Below, piece after piece: positions 45,379 through 53,785 of a DNA stretch of 64,000 bases (the first letter of the stretch is position 1; every line of letters begins with the position of its first letter). The translations under genes were made by a program, and so were the position numbers. The stretch lies in assembly GCA_014860005.1 (NCBI GenBank), contig JACZKP010000209.1, forward strand, positions 54,095 through 118,094. The letters are read 5' to 3'. The notes under the pieces were generated by a model. The model saw only the letters and a program-made list of their open reading frames with translations. It had not been told where the DNA came from and ran no database searches. The stretch comes from Verrucomicrobiota bacterium (GTDB taxonomy: Bacteria > Verrucomicrobiota > Verrucomicrobiae > Limisphaerales > UBA11358).

Positions 45379-46680
45379 TCAGCCAAATTTCCGCGTCAGC
45401 CGCCACGCATCATAGGCGCGACGTTGTTCCGAATTCATCCGGGTGAAATCCGGGGTGCCGTCGGTCAGCGTGGGCCAACTGGCAGGTTGGGTGTCAGACG
45501 AGACTCCAGGAAGTTCATTTGCCTGAGGAACAACCGCCTGACTGCCCTGCCGGCTACGCTCCGTCAGCGGATTGTTTTTCACTTCCACGGTGGCCCGCCG
45601 CGCTGCGTTGCCGTCGTAACTCATCGCCTGGTCAGTGAGCTTGAGGTCGTCTGCGAGAGAACGATGCGCTTTGATGCCTTTGCCCTGCAACACGCCATGA
45701 TACGCGCGCACGGCTTCTTCCGGGTTCAGTTTGCCGTCCGTGATGAGGCGCAGCATCTCGATGAATGCGAGTTGATGTTCGGCATTGTTGATCTTGCGAC
45801 CAAACAAGGCAACCCGCGCACCATACTTTTGTGCATCGTGAATCAGCCGGAACGCATCGCAAGTCGTTCCCGCGCTCCCGCCCAATATGCCCACGACGAG
45901 ATTGGGGTCATACTGGGCCAGTTCCTCCATCGCCTTGGGACCGTGATAAACGATTTTCAAGAAAACTGGCCGGCCCGATTCTGGCACCCCCGCGAGCGTC
46001 CGCAGAATGTTGTCGTTGATAAACTCGCCCAATTTTTCTGGCGCGATGCCGCTGTCCACGTTCGGATCGAATACTTCGAGGAAATGGCGGAACCGCTTCC
46101 GCTCCGCTTCTTCGCGAAACGACTTGTACCAGAGCAGCGCCTCGCGATCCTGCTCCAGTTCGTTGACATAAGTGATCGAGTAAAGGCCTAGGTTCGCGCC
46201 GGGGAATTCGCCACCATTACGCTCACACTCGACCTCACCGCACTGAATGTGATCAATGCTCGCCGAGCGGAATGGCTGCGACGGCTCGCGCGTGTAACAG
46301 CCGTGACGCACGGCCCAGACATCCGTGGTGTCATTCGCCCGTGCCGCCGGCGTGACGTGCGAATTCTTGAACAGCCCTTCCTTGATGCTCAGTTGCTCGT
46401 TCACGTAGGCGGACATCAGCATGATGTCCACCAAGCCCTGATGGGTGACCTCGCGAATGATGTCGAGGAATTCCGGCAGGTTGCGGTAGCCGAACTCCTC
46501 GCGCGTCCAGACTTCCGGCGAAAACCGCGCCGGCTTCGCACCGCGTTTGGCCAGATAACCACGCGGTCCCGGCGCCCGCACGCCGAACGCCATGTCCGCG
46601 TCCTTCGCATCCGCAATGATGAACGCCCGCGAGGTGCGGTTGGCTTTGATCTCGGCGAGTTTTCGGTCGAGGGATTTCAT
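45379..46680 (-). CDS. aldolase-like TIM-barrel protein at the end of the microcompartment operon
   Basis: A 433-residue protein. Its middle and C-terminal parts (VFLKIVYHGPKAMEELAQYD, ILGGSAGTTCDAFRLIHDAQ, KYGARVALFGRKINNAEHQL) resemble class I aldolases of the DhnA/LacD/DeoC group. A Schiff-base lysine might be K in FLKIVYHG. It ends with a proline-rich tail and the motif TPDFTRMNSEQRRAYDAWRL. It is the last gene of the operon, 112 bp after the class II aldolase. A role in sugar-phosphate cleavage or in making the substrate for the compartment is inferred. Confidence 0.65.
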   Translation of the reverse strand: MKSLDRKLAEIKANRTSRAFIIADAKDADMAFGVRAPGPRGYLAKRGAKPARFSPEVWTREEFGYRNLPEFLDIIREVTHQGLVDIMLMSAYVNEQLSIKEGLFKNSHVTPAARANDTTDVWAVRHGCYTREPSQPFRSASIDHIQCGEVECERNGGEFPGANLGLYSITYVNELEQDREALLWYKSFREEAERKRFRHFLEVFDPNVDSGIAPEKLGEFINDNILRTLAGVPESGRPVFLKIVYHGPKAMEELAQYDPNLVVGILGGSAGTTCDAFRLIHDAQKYGARVALFGRKINNAEHQLAFIEMLRLITDGKLNPEEAVRAYHGVLQGKGIKAHRSLADDLKLTDQAMSYDGNAARRATVEVKNNPLTERSRQGSQAVVPQANELPGVSSDTQPASWPTLTDGTPDFTRMNSEQRRAYDAWRLTRKFG

Positions 46681-46792
46681 GGGGGACAGGAAACACCCAA
46701 GTGCCCAATTATCCAATCACCCAAACCGAAGTACCACCGCCATAAAAATGCCAAGTCTTGGGTCATTGGGTATTTGGGTCCTTAGGTATTCT

Positions 46793-47848
46793 TCACGCCT
46801 TCATCTGTGCCAGAATCTGGTCCGTGATCGCCTGCACGGCTTTTTCAACTTCCTCATCATAGCCGACTGCCGTTTCCTGTTTCGCCGGCACTGAACAGGT
46901 CGCACCGGGACGCCAGTCACCGCTGTCGCAAAGTTCACATTCCTTCATGCCGTAGCGCGGGTCCACGAAGCCGAGGCTCTGCTTGATGTTAAGCAGTTCC
47001 TTCATCTGTGGGCCCGTGAAGGTATTGATCGGCTTGCCGAGTTGTCCCGCCACAACGATCGTGCGGCAATACGCCTCGATGATTTCCATCCGCCAATAGG
47101 CTTCCTCGATGTTATTGTGCGACCACGTCACCACGCCGTGATTGGACATGAGGATGGTGTTGTATTGGTCGGTCAAATCGGCCACGAGCTTGCCCATTTC
47201 TGGAGAACCCGGCGTGCGATACGGCGCCACACCGACGGCACAAAACACTTCATACTCCGGCAGCATACAAGTCGGCGGCGCGATGCCCGCGACCGCGAAT
47301 GCTGTGGCGTACGGCGGGTGACAATGACATGTCGCCACCGCTTTCGGCTGCCGCTTCATCATCTGCAAGTGCATGAGAATTTCACTCGTGCGCTTCTTCG
47401 TGCCGAGCAGTTGATTCCCTTCAAAGTCCACGAGACACATGTCTTCCGGTTTCAACGAGCCTTTGCTCACCAGTGTCGGCGTGCAGATCGCAATATCTTC
47501 ACCAACGCGGATGGCCATGTTGCCGCCGTTGCCATCCACATAGGCGCGCTTCCACAGGCGATGGCCCATCTCGCAGATCTGCAATTTCAAATCCTGCGCG
47601 TAGGCGGAATTAAAAAATGCTTCAAGTTCTGCTTTTGGCGATTTGGAGTTGAGCGGCTTTGCAGGCGGCGTGGGTTTGCCGCCACCCGATGAACTCGTCG
47701 CGGATACTTTGACCGCGCCACTCATTTCCCGATCCTGTAAAAACTCGCGCGCCGACGGCGTCAGAATTGCGTCCGGGGGCAGGCTGGCCAGACTTTGTCC
47801 GTTCCGCACCATCTGCTCCAGATCTTTCAAACTTATGACATTTCTCAT
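46793..47848 (-). CDS. class II aldolase/adducin-family protein, microcompartment aldolase
   Basis: A 351-residue protein. The aldolase part (about 75-280) has zinc ligands in ATCHCHPPYA and SNHGVVTW, as in L-fuculose/rhamnulose-phosphate aldolases, which cleave deoxysugar phosphates to dihydroxyacetone phosphate and lactaldehyde. The first 40 residues, with the amphipathic stretch ISLKDLEQMVRNG followed by a Ser/Gly/Pro-rich linker, look like an encapsulation peptide. The C-terminus has a cysteine pair (CELCDSG). In PV-type compartments such an aldolase is the signature enzyme. Confidence 0.88.
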   Translation of the reverse strand: MRNVISLKDLEQMVRNGQSLASLPPDAILTPSAREFLQDREMSGAVKVSATSSSGGGKPTPPAKPLNSKSPKAELEAFFNSAYAQDLKLQICEMGHRLWKRAYVDGNGGNMAIRVGEDIAICTPTLVSKGSLKPEDMCLVDFEGNQLLGTKKRTSEILMHLQMMKRQPKAVATCHCHPPYATAFAVAGIAPPTCMLPEYEVFCAVGVAPYRTPGSPEMGKLVADLTDQYNTILMSNHGVVTWSHNNIEEAYWRMEIIEAYCRTIVVAGQLGKPINTFTGPQMKELLNIKQSLGFVDPRYGMKECELCDSGDWRPGATCSVPAKQETAVGYDEEVEKAVQAITDQILAQMKA

Positions 47849-47867
47849 GGCTAAAATCCCCGTTCAC

Positions 47868-48173
47868 TCAACCTTTCCACGGACTGTAAAACATTTCGTC
47901 CACCAACGCGGCATTGATGGCATCCACCGGCGTCGGCACTTCGAACGGCTGCGCCGCTTCGCGGCCTTCGACATACCCAATCACATGACCCGGTGCGCCA
48001 CCGATGGCGTCGTACAGCACAAGGCTCGGATCCGTGCCCATGCTCGGGGGCGCATCCAGGCCGGCGGCGAACTGCTCGCGGCTGAACGGGCTCACGACCA
48101 GAAACCGCCCGCCTTCCAGCGCTTTCACTGTCTTGCTCAACGTCACGCGACCGATGACTGTGCCGAGTTTCAT
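47868..48173 (-). CDS. BMC-P (EutN/CcmL) shell pentamer protein
   Basis: A 101-residue protein with the BMC-P pattern: MKLGTVIGRVTLSKTVKALE at the N-terminus, LVVSPFS, and GAPGHVIGYVEGREAA. Pentamers cap the vertices of the shell. Its start overlaps the preceding BMC-P stop (48170-48173). Confidence 0.92.
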   Translation of the reverse strand: MKLGTVIGRVTLSKTVKALEGGRFLVVSPFSREQFAAGLDAPPSMGTDPSLVLYDAIGGAPGHVIGYVEGREAAQPFEVPTPVDAINAALVDEMFYSPWKG

Positions 48174-48448
48174 ACCCGCACCCCCGGCTCGCGCTCATCC
48201 ACCACGCCGATCACCAGCCAACGCACCGGACTCTTGTCGTCGCCCACCGCTTTGCGCGCCGCCGCGCCATCCGAAGAAATCACCACCTGCTGATGCAGAC
48301 CGGCGCCGTGCGAATCAATCGCCACCTGTGGCGCGCCTTCGGCTTCACCATTAGTACCGATCGGCTGACAAATCACGAGTCGCCAACCCTCCAGGCTCGG
48401 ATGTTTCCGAGTCGCCACGATGTTGCCTTCGACGCGAGCGAGGAGCAT
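48170..48448 (-). CDS. BMC-P (EutN/CcmL) shell pentamer protein
   Basis: A 92-residue BMC-P: MLLARVEGNIVATRKHPSLE, LVICQPIG, VAIDSHGAGLHQQVVISSDG and LVIGVVDE. The start lies 3 bp after the aldehyde dehydrogenase stop. It is one of three vertex proteins in the operon. Confidence 0.93.
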   Translation of the reverse strand: MLLARVEGNIVATRKHPSLEGWRLVICQPIGTNGEAEGAPQVAIDSHGAGLHQQVVISSDGAAARKAVGDDKSPVRWLVIGVVDEREPGVRV

Positions 48449-48451
48449 GGC

Positions 48452-49963
48452 TCAGAAAATCCTCAGCTTGTCCACCATCACGCAGCGCCTCACGCGCGTG
48501 AAAGTGCGCGGATTGCAAATGCCCTCGCCCGTGGTCGTGGCGATTGAGAAGTTCGAATAGCCTTCGCCGCCGCTGCCCAGCCCTGCCAGGCACGAACCGT
48601 TCTTGATGAACAGGGTCGTCTCCAATGCCTTGCCCATCGCCGTCATGTTCGCCACGTCATGCGAGTGAATCATGGCAGAATGTTTGTATCCGTGCTCGGC
48701 CTTCTTCGACGCGACGACGCCTTCCGCGACGCTCTTGACCCGAACGACCGGCAGGAAGGGCATCATCTGCTCCTCCTCGACGAATATGTGGTCCGCGGTC
48801 GTTTCACCGATCAGCAACTGCGTGCCGCGCGGAATCGTCACCCCGGCGACCTTGGCGAGCACTTCGGGATCCTTGCCAATCAGATCGCGATTCACGACTG
48901 GATGCGGACAACCCGCACCCTGCCCAGGCGGAAATACAAACGCCGCCTTGGCAAGAGTTTCAATCTGCGCACTGTTCAGCCGATATGCACCGTGCTTTTC
49001 CAGCGCCGCCATCAATTTGTCGAAGTACGGTTCGAGCACGAACACCTCTTTCTCGCCGATGCAGAGCAGGTTGTTGTCGTACGCCGCGCCAAAGACAATG
49101 CACTTCGCGGCGTTGTCGAGGCAACTGGTGCCATCCACCAGCACTGGTGGATTACCCGGGCCGGCGCAAACCGCACGCTTGCCGCTGGCCATTGCGGCCT
49201 GCACCACACCCGGCCCGCCGGTCACGCAAAGCAGCTTCACCAATTCATTCTTCGCGATGGCATTAAACGACTCCAAGGTCGGCGGCTCCACGATACAGGC
49301 AAGATTCTCGATCCCCAACTCACGCTGGATGGCTTGGTTGAAATACCGCGCCGCCGTCACCGCGCACTTGTACGCGCCCGGATGCGCATTAAACACCGCC
49401 GCGTTGCCCGCCGCCACCATGCTGATGATGTTACATGCCATCGTCGGGATGGAATGCGTGCTCGGTGTGATGGCGCCAATCACTCCAAACGGCGCGTATT
49501 CCTCAAGGGTGATCCCGTGGTCGCCGCTCAAGCCATAAGGATTCAGGAATTCCACGCCCGGGATCCCGCGCTGGCCCTGTAGCTTCTCAATCTTGTGATC
49601 CAGCCGGCCAATCTTGGTTTCGTCCAATTCCAACCGTCCCCACTCCTCCGCCTTGGCGTAACAAATCTCTTTGATGAGCTCGACGACCTTCCTGCGACCT
49701 GCGACTCCGGCTTCCGACAATTGGAGATAAGCTTCATGCGCCGCTACGCAAGCTTCATTGGCATCCGCAAAAACGCCAAACTTGCCGCGCGACGCCGCCC
49801 TGGCTGCCGGCTTCGCCACGCCAATGGGACATCCACAGGTGGGATTTACGGCTGGCGCGGCAGCAGCGGGAGTTGTTACAGAGGCGGTTGCGGATACGCC
49901 GCCCAGCCGGCCCAACACTTCAGCAACAACGTCACGGATCAATGTTTCGTTCACTACGCTCAT
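48452..49963 (-). CDS. CoA-acylating aldehyde dehydrogenase with encapsulation peptide
   Basis: A 503-residue EutE/PduP-like enzyme. The N-terminal helix (NETLIRDVVAEVLGRLGG) is a classical encapsulation peptide, followed by an Ala/Pro linker. The catalytic cysteine is in DNNLLCIGEKEVFV and the nucleotide-binding part is VTGGPGVVQAAMASGKRAV. It turns the aldehyde made in the lumen into an acyl-CoA with NAD+. A second copy of its N-terminal peptide is encoded at 50735-50800, beyond two plus-strand accessory genes. Confidence 0.93.
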   Translation of the reverse strand: MSVVNETLIRDVVAEVLGRLGGVSATASVTTPAAAAPAVNPTCGCPIGVAKPAARAASRGKFGVFADANEACVAAHEAYLQLSEAGVAGRRKVVELIKEICYAKAEEWGRLELDETKIGRLDHKIEKLQGQRGIPGVEFLNPYGLSGDHGITLEEYAPFGVIGAITPSTHSIPTMACNIISMVAAGNAAVFNAHPGAYKCAVTAARYFNQAIQRELGIENLACIVEPPTLESFNAIAKNELVKLLCVTGGPGVVQAAMASGKRAVCAGPGNPPVLVDGTSCLDNAAKCIVFGAAYDNNLLCIGEKEVFVLEPYFDKLMAALEKHGAYRLNSAQIETLAKAAFVFPPGQGAGCPHPVVNRDLIGKDPEVLAKVAGVTIPRGTQLLIGETTADHIFVEEEQMMPFLPVVRVKSVAEGVVASKKAEHGYKHSAMIHSHDVANMTAMGKALETTLFIKNGSCLAGLGSGGEGYSNFSIATTTGEGICNPRTFTRVRRCVMVDKLRIF

Positions 49964-50070
49964 AAAATTTTAGCCACGAATGGATACTGATGTACACGGA
50001 TTGAGTAATTCCAGCCTTGGACAAGCCCGCTGCGTTCTGATAGATTGCGCCACAGAAACGGAAAACGAAT

Positions 50071-50295
50071 ATGTCTCAAGCCATCCAGTTGAAAGTGCAG
50101 ATGCCGGGCGATCTGGCGAAGTTTCGGTTGCCCAAGGGCGTGCAAAAGCGACTTCATGATTTGCTTGATAAGCAGGATCGCGGCGACCGCTTGACACCCG
50201 CCGAGAAGCGAGAAGCCGAGGGCCTTGCTGACTTGAATGACTTGCTCTCGTTGCTGCGCTTGCGTTCTGAACGGTTGAGCAACGGTCGCCACTAA
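50071..50295 (+). CDS. small protein paired with the HNH endonuclease
   Basis: A 74-residue helical protein (KLQVQMPGDLAKF-like start, PAEKREAEGLADLNDLLSLL, RLRSERLSNG). It lies 4 bp before the HNH gene on the opposite strand to the microcompartment operon. I know similar short proteins with AEGLADLxxLLSLLRLR beside HNH genes in other genomes, but the function is not known; an antitoxin or accessory role is possible. Confidence 0.7.
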   Translation: MSQAIQLKVQMPGDLAKFRLPKGVQKRLHDLLDKQDRGDRLTPAEKREAEGLADLNDLLSLLRLRSERLSNGRH

Positions 50296-50299
50296 CCAC

Positions 50300-50719
50300 A
50301 TGACCATCCCGACGCACCTTCGGCGTCAGGTCATTCATCGCGCGCAGAATCGGTGCGAATACTGCGGCCTCGCCCAAGCCTCGCAGGAAGCAACCTTCCA
50401 CATTGATCACATCATTCCCGTCAACGCTGGTGGCCAAACGACTCTCGGCAATCTCGCTCTGGCTTGCGTCTCCTGTTCGCTTCGCAAGGGCGCAAGACTG
50501 ACGGCGCGCGATTCGAAGACCGGAAAGGAAGTCCGCCTGTTTAATCCCCGTCGCGATTCGTGGCGATTGCATTTTCGCTGGGACGGCGTTCGCGCCATCG
50601 GCATCAGTCCGACCGGACGTACCACTGTTACGGCATTGAACTTGAATCGCGCCGTGGCCCAGGCCATCCGCCACGAAGAAATTCTCCGTGAGCGGCATCC
50701 CGCTCCTAGCCACCTGTGA
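50300..50719 (+). CDS. HNH endonuclease
   Basis: A 139-residue nuclease of the HNH type: RCEYCGLAQ, FHIDHIIPVNAGG and NLALACVSCSLRKG give the zinc-binding cysteines and the H-D-H core. The C-terminal part (VRLFNPRRDSWRLHF, GRTTVTALNLNR) is also seen in stand-alone HNH proteins of cyanobacteria and planctomycetes. It is inserted against the direction of the microcompartment operon, between the intact aldehyde dehydrogenase and a remnant of its 5' end. Confidence 0.9.
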   Translation: MTIPTHLRRQVIHRAQNRCEYCGLAQASQEATFHIDHIIPVNAGGQTTLGNLALACVSCSLRKGARLTARDSKTGKEVRLFNPRRDSWRLHFRWDGVRAIGISPTGRTTVTALNLNRAVAQAIRHEEILRERHPAPSHL

Positions 50720-50734
50720 AAAAGTAAACGCACT

Positions 50735-50800
50735 CCCATTCGCGCGGCCCAGCACCTCTGCCACCACGTCACGGATAGAAGCTTTGTTGACTGTGTTCAT
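50735..50800 (-). pseudogene. remnant of an aldehyde dehydrogenase 5' end (encapsulation peptide)
   Basis: From the ATG at 50798-50800 the frame reads MNTVNKASIRDVVAEVLGR, against MSVVNETLIRDVVAEVLGR at the start of the intact gene. After that the similarity ends and the sequence runs into the antisense of the HNH gene. The ATG overlaps the stop of the nuclease-like gene upstream (ATGA). Confidence 0.85.
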
Positions 50801-51207
50801 ATTTTCGCGTCTCCGCGTCCGATCCTTTCCCATTTCTCGCGAAAACGCTCTTGTTCGTAGTGCTTCATTTTCAACCAAAAACTTTCCTTCCCTCTCACGC
50901 CTTCACAGATCTCTGCGGGGGTTAAGATGAAGCATTCAGGTTTTTCCTTATTCAGTTCTCGGCAGATCACGATGAAATCACCAAGACAATCCAAATCTTT
51001 TCCGAGCGGAACCGGGTTGCGGTTAGAGAGCGCCTTTATCTGGAGAGCAAGTTTCTTCCGAGCGTCCTGACTATAGATCAAAACGTCTATACCGCGCGCA
51101 TTTCTCGCTGTCGGCATTACGTTCCAGCCCTGGCAAGAAAGCCGATAGCAAACATAGAACAAACCTATGTTGCCAGTGACTTGGTTGTTTCTGGTCGCTT
51201 TGTTCAC
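50797..51207 (-). CDS. PD-(D/E)XK nuclease-like protein inside the microcompartment operon
   Basis: A 136-residue protein. TGNIGLFYVCYRLSCQGWNV is the helical start with a conserved glycine, and ARGIDVLIYSQDARKKLALQ followed by IKAL gives the D-x(n)-Q-x-K active-site pattern of this fold. Its GTG start overlaps the BMC-P stop (51204-51207) and its stop overlaps the ATG of the encapsulation-peptide remnant. So it sits without a spare base in the operon. DNA cleavage is inferred from the fold only. Confidence 0.72.
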   Translation of the reverse strand: MNKATRNNQVTGNIGLFYVCYRLSCQGWNVMPTARNARGIDVLIYSQDARKKLALQIKALSNRNPVPLGKDLDCLGDFIVICRELNKEKPECFILTPAEICEGVRGKESFWLKMKHYEQERFREKWERIGRGDAKI

Positions 51208-51515
51208 GTCTTCCCGCTGTAGATTTGTTTACCCAGCACGTCCACCACATCCACGATGCCGATGATGACCGCATCCACGGGTGCGTCCTTCATGCCGGGC
51301 GCGAGCCGGGCACTGCTGCCCTGCGTGAACATCACCATCTCCCCGATGCCGGCGCCCAGGCAATCCACAGCCACGATGGTGTTCGCGCCGGGGCGGAACT
51401 TCGTGGGGTCTTTTTCGTCCACGAGTTGCGGGCGGAGCAACAGCATCTTGCGCCCGCTCATGGACGGGTCTTTCTTGGTCGCGACCACCGAGCCTTCGAC
51501 TTTGGCGAGGAACAT
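51204..51515 (-). CDS. BMC-P (EutN/CcmL) shell pentamer protein
   Basis: A 103-residue BMC-P: MFLAKVEGSVVATKKDPSMS, LLLRPQLVDE, IVAVDCLGAGIGEMVMFTQG and VIIGIVDVVDV. It is the third vertex protein, upstream of the nuclease-like gene. Confidence 0.93.
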   Translation of the reverse strand: MFLAKVEGSVVATKKDPSMSGRKMLLLRPQLVDEKDPTKFRPGANTIVAVDCLGAGIGEMVMFTQGSSARLAPGMKDAPVDAVIIGIVDVVDVLGKQIYSGKT

Positions 51516-51527
51516 GGTTTTCTTTCC

Positions 51528-51656
51528 AGGGAGCGCAGGCCGCCGGCCTGCAACTTTCGGCGGCCCGCCGACAATTTCGTCAAACCATTCTTAATTGGCT
51601 TAACGGTGAATCCGGCGGGCCGCCGGATTCAGCACGCGGGCCGCGTGCGCTCCCCT
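51528..51656. repeat. palindromic repeat with GGGAGCGCAGGCCGCC ends
   Basis: GGGAGCGCAGGCCGCCGGCC at the left and GGGCCGCGTGCGCTCCC at the right frame an inner inverted GGCGGCCCGCCG / GGCGGGCCGCCGG. It separates the BMC-P gene from a BMC-H gene in the operon. Confidence 0.7.
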
Positions 51657-51660
51657 CAAA

Positions 51661-51942
51661 TTATTTCTTCTTCGGCAACACCGCTTCCACGTCGTTGTGC
51701 GGGCGGGCGATGACATGCACGCTGACCAGTTCACCTTTGATGGCTTTGATGGCCTGCGCACCGGCGTCAGTGGCGGCTTTGACGGCGGCGACGTCGCCCA
51801 CCACACAGGCGGTGACGAGCGCGTTGCCGACCTGCGTCATGGGGCCAACGAGTTCGACGTTGGCGGCTTTGAGCATCGCGTCCGTGCCCTCGACGAGGGC
51901 CACGAGTCCGCGCGTTTCAATCATTCCAATGGCTTGAGGCAT
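51661..51942 (-). CDS. BMC-H shell hexamer protein
   Basis: A 93-residue [44 protein letters not shown] and [16 protein letters not shown], the standard single BMC domain. It forms the hexagonal facets. The start at 51940-51942 was chosen because MPQAIGMIE is the common N-terminus. Confidence 0.95.
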   Translation of the reverse strand: MPQAIGMIETRGLVALVEGTDAMLKAANVELVGPMTQVGNALVTACVVGDVAAVKAATDAGAQAIKAIKGELVSVHVIARPHNDVEAVLPKKK

Positions 51943-51990
51943 AGTTTTACTTTCGTTTCGAATTGATGGTTGAGAGTTGGAGAATTGAGA

Positions 51991-52140
51991 AACCACTAAT
52001 GGACACTAATGAACACGAATTTCTGTTCGGCGTAGCCGACGACGTTAATCGGCGCAAATCTCCGGCACGGATAGTCAGCGCGGACTGACGTCCGCGGCTA
52101 CGACAAAGAGATTCGTGTCCATTCGTGTTCATTCGTGGTT
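51991..52140. repeat. large imperfect inverted repeat between ackA and BMC-H
   Basis: AACCACTAATGGACACTAAT-GAACACGAAT at the left and ATTCGTGTCCATTCGTGTTC-ATTCGTGGTT at the right. Inside lies another repeat (GTCAGCGCGGACTGACGTCC). Its right end touches the ackA stop. The same outer arms occur at 54122-54286, and one arm is seen near 49976. Confidence 0.8.
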
Positions 52141-53401
52141 AATTTCGGGGGTTTTCCAAAATTCGTTTCGTTTCACGGGCGACAACAAGTTCTTCGTTTG
52201 TCGGAATCACCATGAGCTTCACGCGCGAACCAAGTTTGCTGATGACGGTTTCAGTGGCACGGGTGCTGGCATTGAGCGTGGGATCGAGCTCGATCCCGAG
52301 GCCTTCGAGATTCGCGCAAATTGCGGAACGGATGGTAATTTGGTTCTCGCCGATGCCAGCGGTGAACACAATGGCGTCCGCACCGCCCATCTCAAAAACA
52401 TAGCTACCAATCCAATGCCGCGCGCTCGCGACGAATACATCTATCGCCAGCTTCGCACTGGCGTTCCCCTTCCCGCTGGCTTCAATCACATCACGAATGT
52501 CATTCGACACACCGCTGAGTCCCTTGAGGCCGGATTCTTTGGTGAGTTGCCGTTGCGCTTCTTCAATCGTGATGCCGAGGGTTTTCATCGCGTATGGAAT
52601 CGCTTCGGAATCGAGATCCCCCACGCGGTTGTTGTGCGGCAGCCCGGATTGCGGACTCATGCCGAGGCTGTTTCCAATGGCAACGCCGCTGCGAATTCCC
52701 GTGATGCTCGAACTGCCGCCGAGGTGACAGGAGATCACGCGCAGCGCGGGTTCGTTCACGGGAGTTTTGCCACCATCCACGTAGAGTTTGCGGACGCGTT
52801 CGGCGACATCGTTGCGCCCGAGCAATTCCGCCGAGCGTTCCGCGATGAATTTGTGGCTCGCGCCGTGAAAACCCCAGCGGCGAATGCCAATGTCATGCCA
52901 GGCTTGCGGCACCGCGTAGCGCATCATGGCTTCGGGCGCGAACTGATAGAACGCGGTCTCGAACAATCCGACCAGCGGCACTCCCGGCACGCGTTTCCCA
53001 AACAGGCGGATGCCGGTGATGTAGGGCGGATTGTGCGCGGGCGCGAGACCGTTGTAAGCCTCCATCGCGCCAAGCACGCGTTCATCGAGTTGCACGCATC
53101 CCGTGATGCCCTTCGCAATGACCGTCTTGAAACCCACCGCCGCGAGTTCGCGTTCGCTGCTGATCGCTCCTGCGTCCTTCAAATGCGCGAGGCAATCCTC
53201 AATCGCCTTGGAATAATCGGCCACGCGCTCGAAGCCGCCTTTGTGCAAAAGGCGTGGCAGCGACGCCTCGTCGTCAAGGCCGCGCGACGGGGGCGTCGCG
53301 TCCACCTCACCGCGACGGGGCGTCGCAGCTACGTTGTTCGAGAAGTCGAACAACCGCCACTTGAGCGAGGTCGAGCCGATATTGGCGACGAGAATCTTCA
53401 C
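52139..53401 (-). CDS. ackA: acetate kinase with a repeat-encoded insertion
   Basis: A 420-residue acetate/propionate kinase: MKILVANIGSTSLKWRLFDF at the N-terminus, VISCHLGGSSSITGIRSG, and IVFTAGIGENQITIR are family motifs. It recovers ATP from the acyl phosphate made by PduL. Residues of about 26-53 (VAATPRRGEVDATPPSRGLD and DEASLPR) come from a dispersed DNA repeat (53251-53333) and have no counterpart in other acetate kinases, which go from the first strands directly to the GGFER region. This explains the extra length of about 20 residues. Confidence 0.93.
   Translation of the reverse strand: MKILVANIGSTSLKWRLFDFSNNVAATPRRGEVDATPPSRGLDDEASLPRLLHKGGFERVADYSKAIEDCLAHLKDAGAISSERELAAVGFKTVIAKGITGCVQLDERVLGAMEAYNGLAPAHNPPYITGIRLFGKRVPGVPLVGLFETAFYQFAPEAMMRYAVPQAWHDIGIRRWGFHGASHKFIAERSAELLGRNDVAERVRKLYVDGGKTPVNEPALRVISCHLGGSSSITGIRSGVAIGNSLGMSPQSGLPHNNRVGDLDSEAIPYAMKTLGITIEEAQRQLTKESGLKGLSGVSNDIRDVIEASGKGNASAKLAIDVFVASARHWIGSYVFEMGGADAIVFTAGIGENQITIRSAICANLEGLGIELDPTLNASTRATETVISKLGSRVKLMVIPTNEELVVARETKRILENPRN
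53251..53333. repeat. GCGACGGGGCGTCGC-type repeat within ackA
   Basis: CGTGGCAGCGACGCCTCGTC at the left and CGACGGGGCGTCGCAGCTAC at the right, with GCGACGGGGGCGTCGCG between. The same units in the same order are at about 24467-24580. It is read through in frame. Confidence 0.8.
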
Positions 53402-53471
53402 GAGGTGCGAAATGTGAAGTGCGAGGTGCGAAGAAACGAAACTTCGTCCTTCTCCCCTCTCACTTCGAACT

Positions 53472-53750
53472 TCATTGCAGCCACTTGCCCAAAATCCCCA
53501 GATCGTCGTGCGGACGCGGAATCACCTGGACGGCGACGACCGAACCAACTTGCGCGGCGGCGGCGGCCCCGGCATCGGTGGCGGCTTTCACCGCGGCAAC
53601 GTCGCCCCGGAAAAACCCGGTGACGTAACCGCTGCCAATTTTTTCCCAGCCGGTCATGGTGACATTCGCGGCTTTGAGCGCGGCATCGCACGCTTCCATG
53701 AGCGCGCAAAGACCTTTGCATTCAATCATTCCAACTGCTTGCTGTGCCAT
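53472..53750 (-). CDS. BMC-H shell hexamer protein
   Basis: A 92-residue [44 protein letters not shown] and [15 protein letters not shown]. It lies between ackA and another BMC-H. The pore region (FFRGD) differs from the two others, so it may have a different permeability. Confidence 0.95.
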   Translation of the reverse strand: MAQQAVGMIECKGLCALMEACDAALKAANVTMTGWEKIGSGYVTGFFRGDVAAVKAATDAGAAAAAQVGSVVAVQVIPRPHDDLGILGKWLQ

Positions 53751-53785
53751 AATGGTTAATCGTTCTTGGTTGAGAGTTGAGACAC

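Noticed and set aside
49970..50800. A long minus-strand frame starting with the encapsulation-peptide remnant and running through the HNH region
   Set aside because: Beyond the first 20 codons it is only the antisense of the HNH gene and its partner; the composition is not protein-like and no dehydrogenase sequence returns.
52115..53623. 502-codon plus-strand open frame
   Set aside because: Antisense of ackA; the minus-strand product has all acetate kinase motifs.
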